NCBI GenBank assembly: GCA_963739625.1
Contig: CAVUAU010000018.1
Span: 124,001 to 188,000, forward strand
Direction: 5' to 3'
Source: Salinimicrobium sp963739625
Lineage (GTDB): Bacteria > Bacteroidota > Bacteroidia > Flavobacteriales > Flavobacteriaceae
Length of the DNA: 64,000 nt
This document shows, piece after piece, positions 31,578 through 39,110 of this stretch (its first letter is position 1; every line of letters starts with the position of its first letter). Below the pieces are notes generated by a model. That model was not told the DNA's origin and made no database searches. It saw nothing but the letters and a program-made list of their open reading frames with translations. The translations under genes were made by a program, and so were the position numbers.

Positions 31578-32399
31578 GTGAAATACCTGGAAACAAAATA
31601 CGAAAAGAGATCATTTGCAATAACAACCGTGCTTCACGTGTTGTTGATCCTTTTGTTGCTGTTCTTTGGGTTCACCTATTTAGATCCGCCGCCCGAGAAC
31701 GGGATCGCGATCAACTTCGGAACTTCAGAAGTGGGTTCGGGAGCCGAGCAACCTGTTGAGAAGGTAAAATCTGCACCTCAAACTTCCCGTCCTGAAGTTA
31801 CTCCTGTTGAGACCCAGGTCAAAGAGGAGGTGGTGACCCAGGAAATCGAGGAAGCGCCGGTGATCGAGAAAAAGAAAAAAGAAGAACCGGTTGTCCAAAA
31901 GGTGGAAAAACCAGTAAAAAAGGTGGAGGAGCCGGTAAAGAAACCCGATCCAAAACCCGATAAGTCTACCACCGATGCTCTTAGCAGTATTTTGAACGGT
32001 CCCGAAAGAGATGGCAAGGCCACGGGAGGAGAAGGTAATGACAATGTTGCCGGTGACAAGGGAAGCCCCGATGGTGATCCTAACGCCAAAGCATACTACG
32101 GAAGCGGAACAGGCCTGGACGGGGATGGTAACTACCGTCTTGCCGGAAGAAAAGCTCTTAACAAGGAAAAATTCGTGCAGGATTGCAACGAAGCCGGCGT
32201 GGTGGTTGTGCAAATCGAGGTAAACCGCAATGGCGATGTTATCAGGGCGGTACCGGGAATAAAAGGAACCACCAACAACGCGCCATGTCTTACAGATCCT
32301 GCGAAGCGGGCTGCTTTAGCCACGCGATTCAACAGCGATTCCGATGCTCCTGCCAAACAGGTAGGAACCATCATTTATAATTTTAAACTCTCAGAATAA
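31578..32399 (+). CDS. TonB-like energy transducer
   Basis: 273 residues starting at GTG. One N-terminal transmembrane segment (about 15-34) is followed by a long proline-, lysine- and glutamate-rich periplasm-spanning linker (about 60-135), a glycine-rich stretch, and a C-terminal domain VVVQIEVNRNGDVI...VGTIIYNFKL resembling TonB/TolA ends. It is the third member of the ExbB-ExbD-TonB module and should touch outer-membrane receptors. A TolA-like role cannot be excluded. Confidence 0.85.
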   Translation: MKYLETKYEKRSFAITTVLHVLLILLLLFFGFTYLDPPPENGIAINFGTSEVGSGAEQPVEKVKSAPQTSRPEVTPVETQVKEEVVTQEIEEAPVIEKKKKEEPVVQKVEKPVKKVEEPVKKPDPKPDKSTTDALSSILNGPERDGKATGGEGNDNVAGDKGSPDGDPNAKAYYGSGTGLDGDGNYRLAGRKALNKEKFVQDCNEAGVVVVQIEVNRNGDVIRAVPGIKGTTNNAPCLTDPAKRAALATRFNSDSDAPAKQVGTIIYNFKLSE

Positions 32400-32404
32400 T
32401 TTTG

Positions 32405-33622
32405 ATGACTTATCAGGAAACTGTTGACTGGATGTTTCAGCAGTTGCCCATGTACCAGCAAATTGGGGGCAAGGCCTATAAAGTAGATCTCACCAATATT
32501 CTAAAACTTTCCCGGCACCTGCAGGAGCCGCACAGGAAATTTAAGACCATTCATGTTGCGGGAACCAATGGAAAAGGCTCGGTCTCTCATATGATGGCTT
32601 CGGTGCTGCAGGAAAGCGGCTATAAAGTTGGGCTCTACACCTCGCCACATTTAAAGGACTTTAGAGAAAGGATAAAAATTGATGGCCGCGAAATAGGAGA
32701 GCATGCAGTTATTGACTTTATCGAGCAGAATAAAGCCTTCCTGCAGCAGGAACAGCTTTCTTTCTTCGAGATGACTGTGGGAATGGCATTTGAATATTTT
32801 GCCGCGGAAGCAGTCGATATCGCGGTGATCGAGGTAGGGCTTGGAGGAAGATTAGATTCCACTAACATTATTTCCCCCGAACTTTCTGTGATTACCAATA
32901 TAGGCTTAGACCATACCTCCATTTTGGGAAACACGCTACCGGCGATTGCTGCTGAAAAAGCAGGGATCATAAAACCTGACATCCCTGTGGTAATAGGGGA
33001 GCGGCAGGAGGAAACTTTGCCGGTTTTTACCAGGATCGCTTCGGAAAATAATGCTGAACTTTTTCTCGCTGAAGCTTACTCCGGAAAGATTTTTGAGAGT
33101 GATCTTAAAGGCTACTATCAAAAGAAAAATATTCGTACGCTGTTGCAGGCGGTGGAGGTGCTGCGAAAGCTGGATTGGAATCTTCCTGAAGCCGCCGTGC
33201 AGAAGGGGCTCGAAAATGTCAAAAACAACACCGGTTTAAGAGGTCGTTGGGAGATCCTTCGTGAGCAGCCACGGGTGATCTGTGATACCGCACATAATAA
33301 GGATGGGCTGCAATATGCGATGCAACAGTTGCAGGAGGAAGAATATTCAAACCTGAACCTGGTTTTTGGAGTTGTAAATGACAAAGATCTTGAAGCAGTG
33401 TTGCCGTTACTGCCAAAAAATGCAAAATATTTCTTTTGCCGTCCAAATATTCCACGTGGGATGGAAGCTGAAGTATTGCAAAAAGAGGCGGCCAAAAAAG
33501 GCCTTTTTGGAGAGGTATTCAATTCAGTGCCTGAAGCTTATGAAGCCGCATTATTACAGGCTTCGGCAGATGATGTGATCTATGTAGGGGGCAGTACTTT
33601 TACGGTGGCAGAAATAATTTGA
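32405..33622 (+). CDS. folC: folylpolyglutamate/dihydrofolate synthase
   Basis: A cytoplasmic ligase of about 405 residues of the Mur-ligase type that makes dihydrofolate from dihydropteroate and adds glutamates to folates. The P-loop HVAGTNGKGSVSHM is at about residue 48-61, followed by TSPHLKDFRERI. The central EVGLGGRLDSTN and ITNIGLDHT are standard. I use ATG 32405 in preference to the TTG at 32402. It lies 6 bases after the TonB gene. Confidence 0.95.
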   Translation: MTYQETVDWMFQQLPMYQQIGGKAYKVDLTNILKLSRHLQEPHRKFKTIHVAGTNGKGSVSHMMASVLQESGYKVGLYTSPHLKDFRERIKIDGREIGEHAVIDFIEQNKAFLQQEQLSFFEMTVGMAFEYFAAEAVDIAVIEVGLGGRLDSTNIISPELSVITNIGLDHTSILGNTLPAIAAEKAGIIKPDIPVVIGERQEETLPVFTRIASENNAELFLAEAYSGKIFESDLKGYYQKKNIRTLLQAVEVLRKLDWNLPEAAVQKGLENVKNNTGLRGRWEILREQPRVICDTAHNKDGLQYAMQQLQEEEYSNLNLVFGVVNDKDLEAVLPLLPKNAKYFFCRPNIPRGMEAEVLQKEAAKKGLFGEVFNSVPEAYEAALLQASADDVIYVGGSTFTVAEII

Positions 33623-33640
33623 TTTTTTTGATTTTATTCT

Positions 33641-33670
33641 TTGCATAATTGAAAATGTAGTCTATATTTG
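33641..33670 (+). promoter_or_regulatory. tRNA-Val operon promoter
   Basis: TTG at 33641, 19-base spacer, TATATTTG at 33663-33670, then CATCCGC, the same downstream word as the rRNA promoters. Confidence 0.8.
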
Positions 33671-33729
33671 CATCCGCATTGACAGAGAAACAAACTCTAA
33701 AAAATGCTGAAGTTCATAAGAAATATTGA

Positions 33730-33804
33730 GGGCAATTAGCTCAGTTGGTTCAGAGCACCTCGTTTACACCGAGGGGGTCGGGGGTTCGAATCCCTCATTG
33801 CCCA
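33730..33804 (+). tRNA. tRNA-Val (TAC)
   Basis: GGGCAAT pairs with ATTGCCC; anticodon stem CCTCG/CGAGG with loop TTTACAC gives TAC; T arm GGGGG TTCGAAT CCCTC. No CCA encoded. A terminator-like hairpin (33810-33837) follows. Confidence 0.96.
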
Positions 33805-33809
33805 CAAAA

Positions 33810-33837
33810 GAAGGCTTCCTTATTGGAGGCCTTTTTT
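33810..33837 (+). terminator. hairpin after tRNA-Val (TAC)
   Basis: AAGGCTTCC/GGAGGCCTT-like stem with T-run. It is repeated at 35820-35847. Confidence 0.75.
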
Positions 33838-33847
33838 GGTTACAAGA

Positions 33848-33922
33848 GGGTGATTAGCTCAGCTGGTTCAGAGCACTACCTCGACAAGGTAGGGGTCACT
33901 GGTTCGAACCCAGTATCACCCA
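33848..33922 (+). tRNA. tRNA-Val (GAC), copy 1
   Basis: GGGTGAT pairs with ATCACCC; anticodon stem CTACC/GGTAG encloses TCGACAA, so the anticodon reads GAC and position 33 is C where nearly all tRNAs have U. T arm ACTGG TTCGAAC CCAGT is normal. It is identical to the copy at 35858. Confidence 0.9.
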
Positions 33923-33930
33923 CAAAAATT

Positions 33931-33957
33931 AAAGGCTTCCATTTGGAAGCCTTTTTT
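33931..33957 (+). terminator. terminator of tRNA-Val cluster
   Basis: AAAGGCTTCC/GGAAGCCTTT stem with six T. Confidence 0.85.
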
Positions 33958-34016
33958 CGTTTCAATCGATTTGAGCCGGTTCAATGGTTTTTCGGATCAT
34001 GCCTAAATGTTGGGGA

Positions 34017-34913
34017 CTAGGCAAATATTCTCGTTAATCTGAACAGGAAGAATTCTATATTTTTGACTCCTCTAAACTGACTTCTGAATGCTTTAATTTT
34101 GGCATTGAAAGATTCTGCTGAAGCATTTGTGCTTCTGTTATGGAAGTAATTTAGAATCGTATTGTAGTTAAGTTTTATGCTGTTAGCTACGGTATTGAAA
34201 GATCTGAACCCGACTTCTTCAACTTCTTTATACCAGTGAGCCAATTTTGTTAGGGCTATACCTTTATCAGTTGTTTGATTGAATATGGTTCTTAGGTTGT
34301 TGACCAGGGAGTAAGCCTGGTAGATATCCGGATATTCTTTGAAGAGGATCTTTGCCCGTTGTGATTGTTTATCGGTCCATTTAGAGGTGGCTTTGTAGAG
34401 TAGATAACGGCTTCTGGCCAGTAGCTGCTTGTGAGAATCACCGTTCGAAAGGATCTCAGGCATATACGTTACACCTTTTTGCTTAGCAGTTTGAAGCTGT
34501 TGGTTCTCCAACTCCAGGGCTTCCCACCGGTGTTTGATCCTTAGGTTCTGAAGCGCCTCTATAGCTAATTTCTGAACATGGAATCTGTCAGTGACCTGTA
34601 TAGCTTTTGGGAAGCACTTAGAGGCGATATGCTTCATTGAAATTGCCATATCCAAAGTTATTTCTTTGACTCTATTGCGTAGGGATGAAGGTATTTTAAG
34701 CAGCTGCTTTACGATTGGCTCTGCCTTTGTACCCGCTATAATAGCAACAAGAGCACCTTTCTTTCCCTTAGCTTTTTTATTAGTAATAATGGTGTAGAGC
34801 TCTCCCTGGGATAATGCAGTCTCATCCAAAGAAAGATAAGGACCAATGTTTTCAGGGAAGATCAGAAACTGCCTGGCGTGCTTCTTTTCCTTCCATTCTT
34901 TAAAGTCACTCAA
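34017..34913 (-). CDS. transposase, catalytic part (ORF B)
   Basis: 298 residues from an internal Met, though the frame is open upstream to about 35007. The DDE-type residues are visible: Asp in LSLDETALS, Asp in ITLDMAIS, the TDRFHVQK motif, and Glu in NASAESFNAKIK near the end. This arrangement is that of ISL3-like transposases. Production as a fusion with ORF A needs a shift of +1 (or loss of one base) in the A/T run at 35008-35017. The stop codon overlaps the left inverted repeat boundary. Confidence 0.85.
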   Translation of the reverse strand: MSDFKEWKEKKHARQFLIFPENIGPYLSLDETALSQGELYTIITNKKAKGKKGALVAIIAGTKAEPIVKQLLKIPSSLRNRVKEITLDMAISMKHIASKCFPKAIQVTDRFHVQKLAIEALQNLRIKHRWEALELENQQLQTAKQKGVTYMPEILSNGDSHKQLLARSRYLLYKATSKWTDKQSQRAKILFKEYPDIYQAYSLVNNLRTIFNQTTDKGIALTKLAHWYKEVEEVGFRSFNTVANSIKLNYNTILNYFHNRSTNASAESFNAKIKAFRSQFRGVKNIEFFLFRLTRIFA

Positions 34914-34989
34914 GCAATCTTTATACTGGCGCTGCAGTTTCTTTCCGTTAACATCGAAGAAGGAGCCTATGGTATGGCAGTCAGAAGCC

Positions 34990-35346
34990 TTAGTATCGAC
35001 TAATTTCTTTTAAAAAAGCAGCGAACTCTGTCGTCATACGAGTTCCCTGTGCTACTAAATTCCAGTCCCTTTGTACTATTTGTCCGGTATCTTTATCTGT
35101 CCATCTGCGGCGCTTAACATGGAGGTAAACCGTGTTTCCTCGAAGCGGAAAGTCTTGAATAGTAACTTCTTTGTGGAACCCTTTAGAGACTAATAGTCTG
35201 GAGGAATGTTCTTGCGGCGGTGTATTACGTTCTTCAAAATAAAGATGAAGTACTTCTTTTGCTTTTTTGCTTTCTGTTAGATCAAAATTCTCCACAAGGA
35301 ACTGTGGTAAAATAAGCTTAATAAGGTCCAGATAATTTTTGTCCAA
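34990..35346 (-). CDS. transposase, N-terminal part (ORF A)
   Basis: 118 residues. A predicted helical N-terminus is followed by a basic segment (YLHVKRRRWTDKDTGQ) that probably binds the inverted repeats. It ends shortly after the run T6A4 (minus strand, at 35008-35017) where the catalytic frame opens. Confidence 0.8.
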   Translation of the reverse strand: MDKNYLDLIKLILPQFLVENFDLTESKKAKEVLHLYFEERNTPPQEHSSRLLVSKGFHKEVTIQDFPLRGNTVYLHVKRRRWTDKDTGQIVQRDWNLVAQGTRMTTEFAAFLKEISRY

Positions 35347-35490
35347 AATCGATATTCTTTCTGCAAATATCGCCCTTTACTTCAAATCCTCCCCAACTTT
35401 TGAGATTGATCCGGTTTTTCTATAAGATTGCGGGTTTCTGAAGCTCCTTTTATTCCTGTTTGTTGAGCTTTTTCTTCTTAAATTCAAATC

Positions 35491-35742
35491 ATGGAATTTT
35501 TTCTTTACATCCTTTATTCCGGAGAACTTGATAAATATTATACCGGAGTTACTAAAAATATTTCGGTTAGACTAAAGAAACACTTGAGCAATCATAAAGG
35601 TTATACTGCCAAGGCTAAGGATTGGAAGTTGGTATATCACGAAAGTTTCAAGAGCAAAGTAGAGGCTCTACAAAGGGAGAATCAATTAAAAAACTGGAAA
35701 AGTCGAAAAATAATTGAAAAATTGATTTCCGGCGAAAATTGA
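35491..35742 (+). CDS. small GIY-YIG nuclease
   Basis: An 83-residue single-domain protein. The GIY-YIG core is FLYILYSGELDKYYTG (residues about 4-19), followed by the catalytic arginine region (VRLKKHLSNHK) and the glutamate in ALQRENQLKNWKSRK that binds metal. There is no DNA-binding domain, as usual in the UPF0213-type proteins. The stop is only four bases before a truncated tRNA, which suggests that the gene travels with tRNA 3' ends. Whether it cuts tRNA genes is inference. Confidence 0.85.
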   Translation: MEFFLYILYSGELDKYYTGVTKNISVRLKKHLSNHKGYTAKAKDWKLVYHESFKSKVEALQRENQLKNWKSRKIIEKLISGEN

Positions 35743-35746
35743 TCAT

Positions 35747-35814
35747 GCTCAGTTGGTTCAGAGCATCCCGATTTCACATCGGGAGGGTCGGGGGTTCGAA
35801 TCCCTCATTGCCCA
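35747..35814 (+). pseudogene. truncated, chimeric tRNA-Val
   Basis: From GCTCAGTTGGTTCAGAGCA on, the sequence follows tRNA-Val(TAC), including its whole T arm and 3' acceptor strand ATTGCCC. The 5' acceptor strand is missing (ATTGATC in place of GGGCAAT) and the anticodon arm is replaced by a 19-base arm TCCCGA-TTTCACA-TCGGGA, two bases longer than normal. It cannot form a normal acceptor stem, so it is probably not functional. Confidence 0.8.
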
Positions 35815-35819
35815 CAAAA

Positions 35820-35847
35820 GAAGGCTTCCTTATTGGAGGCCTTTTTT
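35820..35847 (+). terminator. hairpin after truncated tRNA
   Basis: Copy of the hairpin at 33810-33837. Confidence 0.7.
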
Positions 35848-35857
35848 GATTACAAGA

Positions 35858-35932
35858 GGGTGATTAGCTCAGCTGGTTCAGAGCACTACCTCGACAAGGT
35901 AGGGGTCACTGGTTCGAACCCAGTATCACCCA
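35858..35932 (+). tRNA. tRNA-Val (GAC), copy 2
   Basis: Identical to the tRNA at 33848, including C33. No promoter was seen just upstream, so its expression may depend on read-through or on the IS. Confidence 0.9.
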
Positions 35933-35940
35933 CAAAAATT

Positions 35941-35968
35941 AAAGGCTTCCATTTGGAAGCCTTTTTTT
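35941..35968 (+). terminator. terminator after tRNA-Val copy 2
   Basis: AAAGGCTTCC/GGAAGCCTTT stem with seven T. Confidence 0.85.
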
Positions 35969-36002
35969 GTTTCAGAAGATTTCATTTCTCTTCATAACTT
36001 TC

Positions 36003-36035
36003 AAACCTCACAGGTTTTCAAAACCTGTGAGGTTT
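36003..36035. repeat. perfect inverted repeat between tRNA and murF
   Basis: AAACCTCACAGGTTTT and its complement with no real loop. It may terminate transcription from both sides; the word is a common interspersed repeat in Bacteroidota. Confidence 0.75.
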
Positions 36036-36047
36036 AGTCTTTCCTTT

Positions 36048-37325
36048 CTACAGCAACTCCAGCACCCGCTCCAAAGCCATGCCTCTTGAGCCTTTTATGA
36101 GTAGGAGGGAGCCGTTCACCTCTGCAGGATTAAACCGGTTCCTGAAGTCATCAAAACTTTGAAATTTCTCAATATTTTCAGGAGTGGTAGTTTTGAAGAA
36201 GTTTTCTCCCACGAGGTAGATCTTATCCAGGGAAGTCTGCTCGAGTTTATGCACCAGCTGCTGATGCTCCTCTGCGGCAAGCGGTCCCAATTCAAACATA
36301 TCTCCTAAAATGACACTTTTGGAAGTGCTCTCCATGCTTTCGAAATTCTCTATTGCCGCGGCCATACTTGTAGGGTTGGCGTTATAGGCGTCCAAAATGA
36401 TCTTTTGACCGTTCTTTTCTGTGACTTGGGAGCGGTTATTAGAAGGCGTGTAAGCTTCCAGAGCCGTTTTAATATCCTCTTCGGGAACTTCAAAGTATCT
36501 CGCGATGGCAAAGGCTGCCGCCAGGTTCTTTGCATTGTAGAGGCCAATCAAATTACTGTGTACCTCCACCGATTTTGAAGCAATTCCTGCGTAATTGCCG
36601 TTGTGAAGATACTTCAGCTTTAGATCTGCTTCGGGATCCTCTCCAAAACTAAAACAGCGTATGTAGTTCATTTCCTCTTTTTGCCGGGGATCATCGAGAT
36701 TCAAAAAGAGCATTTTTTGATGCTCTTTTAAAAAGGTGTACAGCTCCTTTTTGCCTTTAACAACCCCTTCTACGCTTCCGAAGCCTTCGAGATGAGCTTT
36801 TCCGAAGTTGGTGATGTAGCCGTAATCCGGCTGTGCAATGCTGCAAAGGAATTCTATTTCTTTTTGATGGTTAGCCCCCATTTCAACTATTCCGACTTCT
36901 GTTTGCTCATTCATTGAAAGCAAGGTGAGCGGCACCCCAATGTGGTTGTTGAGGTTTCCTGAAGTCGCAACTGCCTGGAATTTTTGGGAAATTGCGGCAT
37001 TGATAAGTTCTTTTGTGGTGGTCTTACCGTTGCTGCCCGTAAGTGCGATTATAGGAATCTTTAAAAAATTCCTGTGATAACGGGCGAGATCCTGTAAGGT
37101 CTCAAGAACGCCGTCTACAAGAATGAGTTTCTTGTTGTCATTCCTGGGTTGCTCATCAATTACAGCAAAAGTGGCTCCTTTTTCAAGAGCTTCAATAGCA
37201 AAATCATTGGCATTAAAATTCTCCCCTTTTAAGGCGAAAAATATGCTGCCTTCCTTAATTTTTCTAGTGTCTGTGCTTACTCCTGTACTCTCCAGGAAAA
37301 GCTTGTGCAACTTTTTTATTTCCAT
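36048..37325 (-). CDS. murF: UDP-N-acetylmuramoyl-tripeptide-D-alanyl-D-alanine ligase
   Basis: 425 residues. MurF adds D-Ala-D-Ala to UDP-MurNAc-tripeptide, the last cytoplasmic step of wall precursor synthesis. The P-loop ALTGSNGKTTTKELI is at about 94-108, followed by GNLNNHIGVPLTLL and EMGANHQKEIEFL. The C-terminal LDAYNANPTSM and LIKGSRGMALERVLELL are typical. It lies downstream of gldJ on the same strand, after a terminator hairpin at 37340. Confidence 0.95.
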   Translation of the reverse strand: MEIKKLHKLFLESTGVSTDTRKIKEGSIFFALKGENFNANDFAIEALEKGATFAVIDEQPRNDNKKLILVDGVLETLQDLARYHRNFLKIPIIALTGSNGKTTTKELINAAISQKFQAVATSGNLNNHIGVPLTLLSMNEQTEVGIVEMGANHQKEIEFLCSIAQPDYGYITNFGKAHLEGFGSVEGVVKGKKELYTFLKEHQKMLFLNLDDPRQKEEMNYIRCFSFGEDPEADLKLKYLHNGNYAGIASKSVEVHSNLIGLYNAKNLAAAFAIARYFEVPEEDIKTALEAYTPSNNRSQVTEKNGQKIILDAYNANPTSMAAAIENFESMESTSKSVILGDMFELGPLAAEEHQQLVHKLEQTSLDKIYLVGENFFKTTTPENIEKFQSFDDFRNRFNPAEVNGSLLLIKGSRGMALERVLELL

Positions 37326-37339
37326 GAATTAAAGCTATA

Positions 37340-37372
37340 AAAAAAGCCCTAACTAATGCCAGGGCTTCTTTT
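37340..37372 (-). terminator. terminator of gldJ
   Basis: GAAGCCCTGGCATTAGTTAGGGCTT on the minus strand (stem AGCCCT/AGGGCT) followed by a T-run, between gldJ and murF. Partial read-through into murF is possible. Confidence 0.75.
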
Positions 37373-37391
37373 AAATTTGTTGACCAATATT

Positions 37392-39047
37392 TTAGTTGGT
37401 CGCGGTCTTGTTCTTTTTGAGAGATTTTGAACCTACTCTTGACATCGCATTTCTAAACCCGATGTAATCTGTAGCCATATCCTGCGGGAAGAACCTTCTT
37501 TGAGCAGGGTCTAACCAGTAGGCGCGGTCTCTCCATGATCCACCTTTGTAAACTCTCACGTTGTTGTCAATAAGAGTTGTTCTACCGGTAGAGGTGTCGT
37601 ACTGCAGGCTTTCCCCGCCTGTACTGTCTATAGTCGCGGTATGAACAGGAGAATTGTACATTCTCTTGTTGGGATCACTTACTTCGTCAAAATTCTGGTA
37701 ATACCTGGTTGAACTTCTGTCGCCGTCACGAAAATCCCTGTTGTCGCTTTCAGAAAAATTAGTTCTAAGGTAAGTATCTTCTTTTGTGATAGGAACAGTT
37801 TTGATCTCTCCCGGAAGGTTCCTGGCGACGATCTTACCGTTGCTCAAGGTGTCGTATTCTATCTCGTCAACACCCAAAACTTTTACAGTTCCATCTTCGG
37901 TGATCGCATGTTTGGTGTAAACATTTCCTCTATAGTAGTTAAAGTCATTGAATTCGTCATCTACTATTGGGCGGTAAACATCGGCTACCCATTCGGCTAC
38001 GTTTCCGGCCATGTCGTAAAGACCAAAATCGTTTGGCTCGTAAGACTTAACTTCAGCAGTAATATCTGCTCCGTCATCGCTCCATCCGGCAATTCCGCCG
38101 TAGTCACCATCGCCTTGTTTAAAGTTGGCCATTTGATCCCCGCGTTTTTTGGCGTCACCAGATCGTGTATACTGGCTGTCCCATGGGTATTTCTTTCTTC
38201 CGCGGTAAACATTATAATTTCTTATTCCTACGAGAGCAAGGGCTGCATATTCCCATTCTGCTTCGGTTGGAAGTCTGTATTCGGGAAGCAGAACTCCATG
38301 TTTACGTTGTACATATAGATTAGTACTGTCTTTTGTCATGAAGCGGTCTGACTTTTTACCACCTCTTACAATACTGTCGTTCCCGCCATAGGTTTTTGTA
38401 GGAGCGTTCAAATAAGTTTCTGTGCTAAAACTTTCTCCAGGCTCGGCAGCGAATCTTGCGCCTTCAAGGGTAAAGCCTTCTTTTTCCAGTCTTAGTTCGT
38501 TCACACGATCTGTTCTCCATTTGCTGAATTCTACAGCCTGGATCCAACTCACTCCCACCACAGGATAATTTGCATATGCCGGGTGGCGCAGGTAGTTGTT
38601 GGTCATGGTTTCATTATATCCAAGACGGTTTCTCCACACAAGAGTATCTGGGAGTGCCCCGTTATAGATGTTGCGGTACCTTTCCTCGCTTGGAGGGTAA
38701 ACCCGCTTAAGGTAATCCAGATATTCAAGATACATGAGGTTAGTTACCTCTGTCTCGTCCATGTAGAAGGACTGCACGTGTTGCTGGTTTGGGGTATTGT
38801 TCCAGTCATGCATCACATCGTCTTCCACACGCCCCATTGTAAAAGTTCCTCCTTCAACAAAGACCAATCCCGGTCCTGCATCCTGTTCGTCATAATCTGC
38901 ATTGTAAGTGAATCCGCCCTCTTTTGAGTTGATGTCCCAACCGGTGGCACGGGAATTATTTTTGTAATCCCTGGACTTATTACAGCTAAAGAGACCAGCG
39001 CTCAAAGCGATGGCAATAAATGCTTTTGCAGCAAACTTATTTCTCAT
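37392..39047 (-). CDS. gldJ: gliding motility / type IX secretion lipoprotein GldJ
   Basis: 551 residues. A lipoprotein signal ends at LFSC (Cys22). The mature protein is a single SUMF1/formylglycine-generating-enzyme-like domain: VEGGTFTMGRVEDDVMHDWNN near residue 65-85, MDETEVTNLMYLEYLDYL, LPTEAEWEYAA and GFRNAMSRVGSKSLKK at the end. The sequence is recognisably GldJ of Flavobacteriaceae and not a sulfatase activator. GldJ stabilises GldK and the type IX machinery. It is divergent from porV, with 486 bp between. Confidence 0.95.
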   Translation of the reverse strand: MRNKFAAKAFIAIALSAGLFSCNKSRDYKNNSRATGWDINSKEGGFTYNADYDEQDAGPGLVFVEGGTFTMGRVEDDVMHDWNNTPNQQHVQSFYMDETEVTNLMYLEYLDYLKRVYPPSEERYRNIYNGALPDTLVWRNRLGYNETMTNNYLRHPAYANYPVVGVSWIQAVEFSKWRTDRVNELRLEKEGFTLEGARFAAEPGESFSTETYLNAPTKTYGGNDSIVRGGKKSDRFMTKDSTNLYVQRKHGVLLPEYRLPTEAEWEYAALALVGIRNYNVYRGRKKYPWDSQYTRSGDAKKRGDQMANFKQGDGDYGGIAGWSDDGADITAEVKSYEPNDFGLYDMAGNVAEWVADVYRPIVDDEFNDFNYYRGNVYTKHAITEDGTVKVLGVDEIEYDTLSNGKIVARNLPGEIKTVPITKEDTYLRTNFSESDNRDFRDGDRSSTRYYQNFDEVSDPNKRMYNSPVHTATIDSTGGESLQYDTSTGRTTLIDNNVRVYKGGSWRDRAYWLDPAQRRFFPQDMATDYIGFRNAMSRVGSKSLKKNKTATN

Positions 39048-39080
39048 ATTTACAATATCTTTTGTAGCAATTTTGGCTTT

Positions 39081-39110
39081 GCAATATAGTAATTAACGTA
39101 AAACTTTCAA
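39081..39110 (-). promoter_or_regulatory. gldJ promoter
   Basis: On the minus strand, TTG (39110-39108), 19-base spacer, TATATTGC (39088-39081), which departs from TAnnTTTG at the last positions. Confidence 0.55.

Larger units (their letters stand above)
33775..33966. repeat. direct repeat, left copy
   Basis: About 192 bp from the variable loop of tRNA-Val(TAC) through tRNA-Val(GAC) and its terminator recur at 35785-35976, offset exactly 2010 bases, with about two mismatches. Confidence 0.9.
33993..35413 (-). mobile_element. insertion sequence, ISAon1-like, 1421 bp
   Basis: The ends are 24-bp imperfect inverted repeats: CGGATCA-N9-GTTGGGGA at 33993-34016 and its complement at 35390-35413, with 19 of 24 positions matching. 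Both ends are flanked by GTTTTT (33987-33992 and 35414-35419), a likely 6-bp target duplication. The element carries a transposase in two overlapping frames on the minus strand. I recall two-part transposases of this kind in Bacteroidota being called ISAon1 family; the name is from memory and not checked. Confidence 0.85.
35785..35976. repeat. direct repeat, right copy
   Basis: Second copy of 33775-33966, offset 2010 bases. Confidence 0.9.

Noticed and set aside
33745..34020. A 91-residue protein spanning the tRNA-Val genes
   Set aside because: It is a reading of the two tRNAs and their terminators; not a gene.
35747..35814. tRNA-Sec or suppressor tRNA, because the loop reads TTTCACA (UCA)
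   Set aside because: The acceptor stem does not pair, the long arms of tRNA-Sec are missing and no selenocysteine genes are seen.
37392..39047. Formylglycine-generating enzyme / sulfatase activator
   Set aside because: The SUMF1-like fold is present, but the lipobox and sequence words are those of GldJ.
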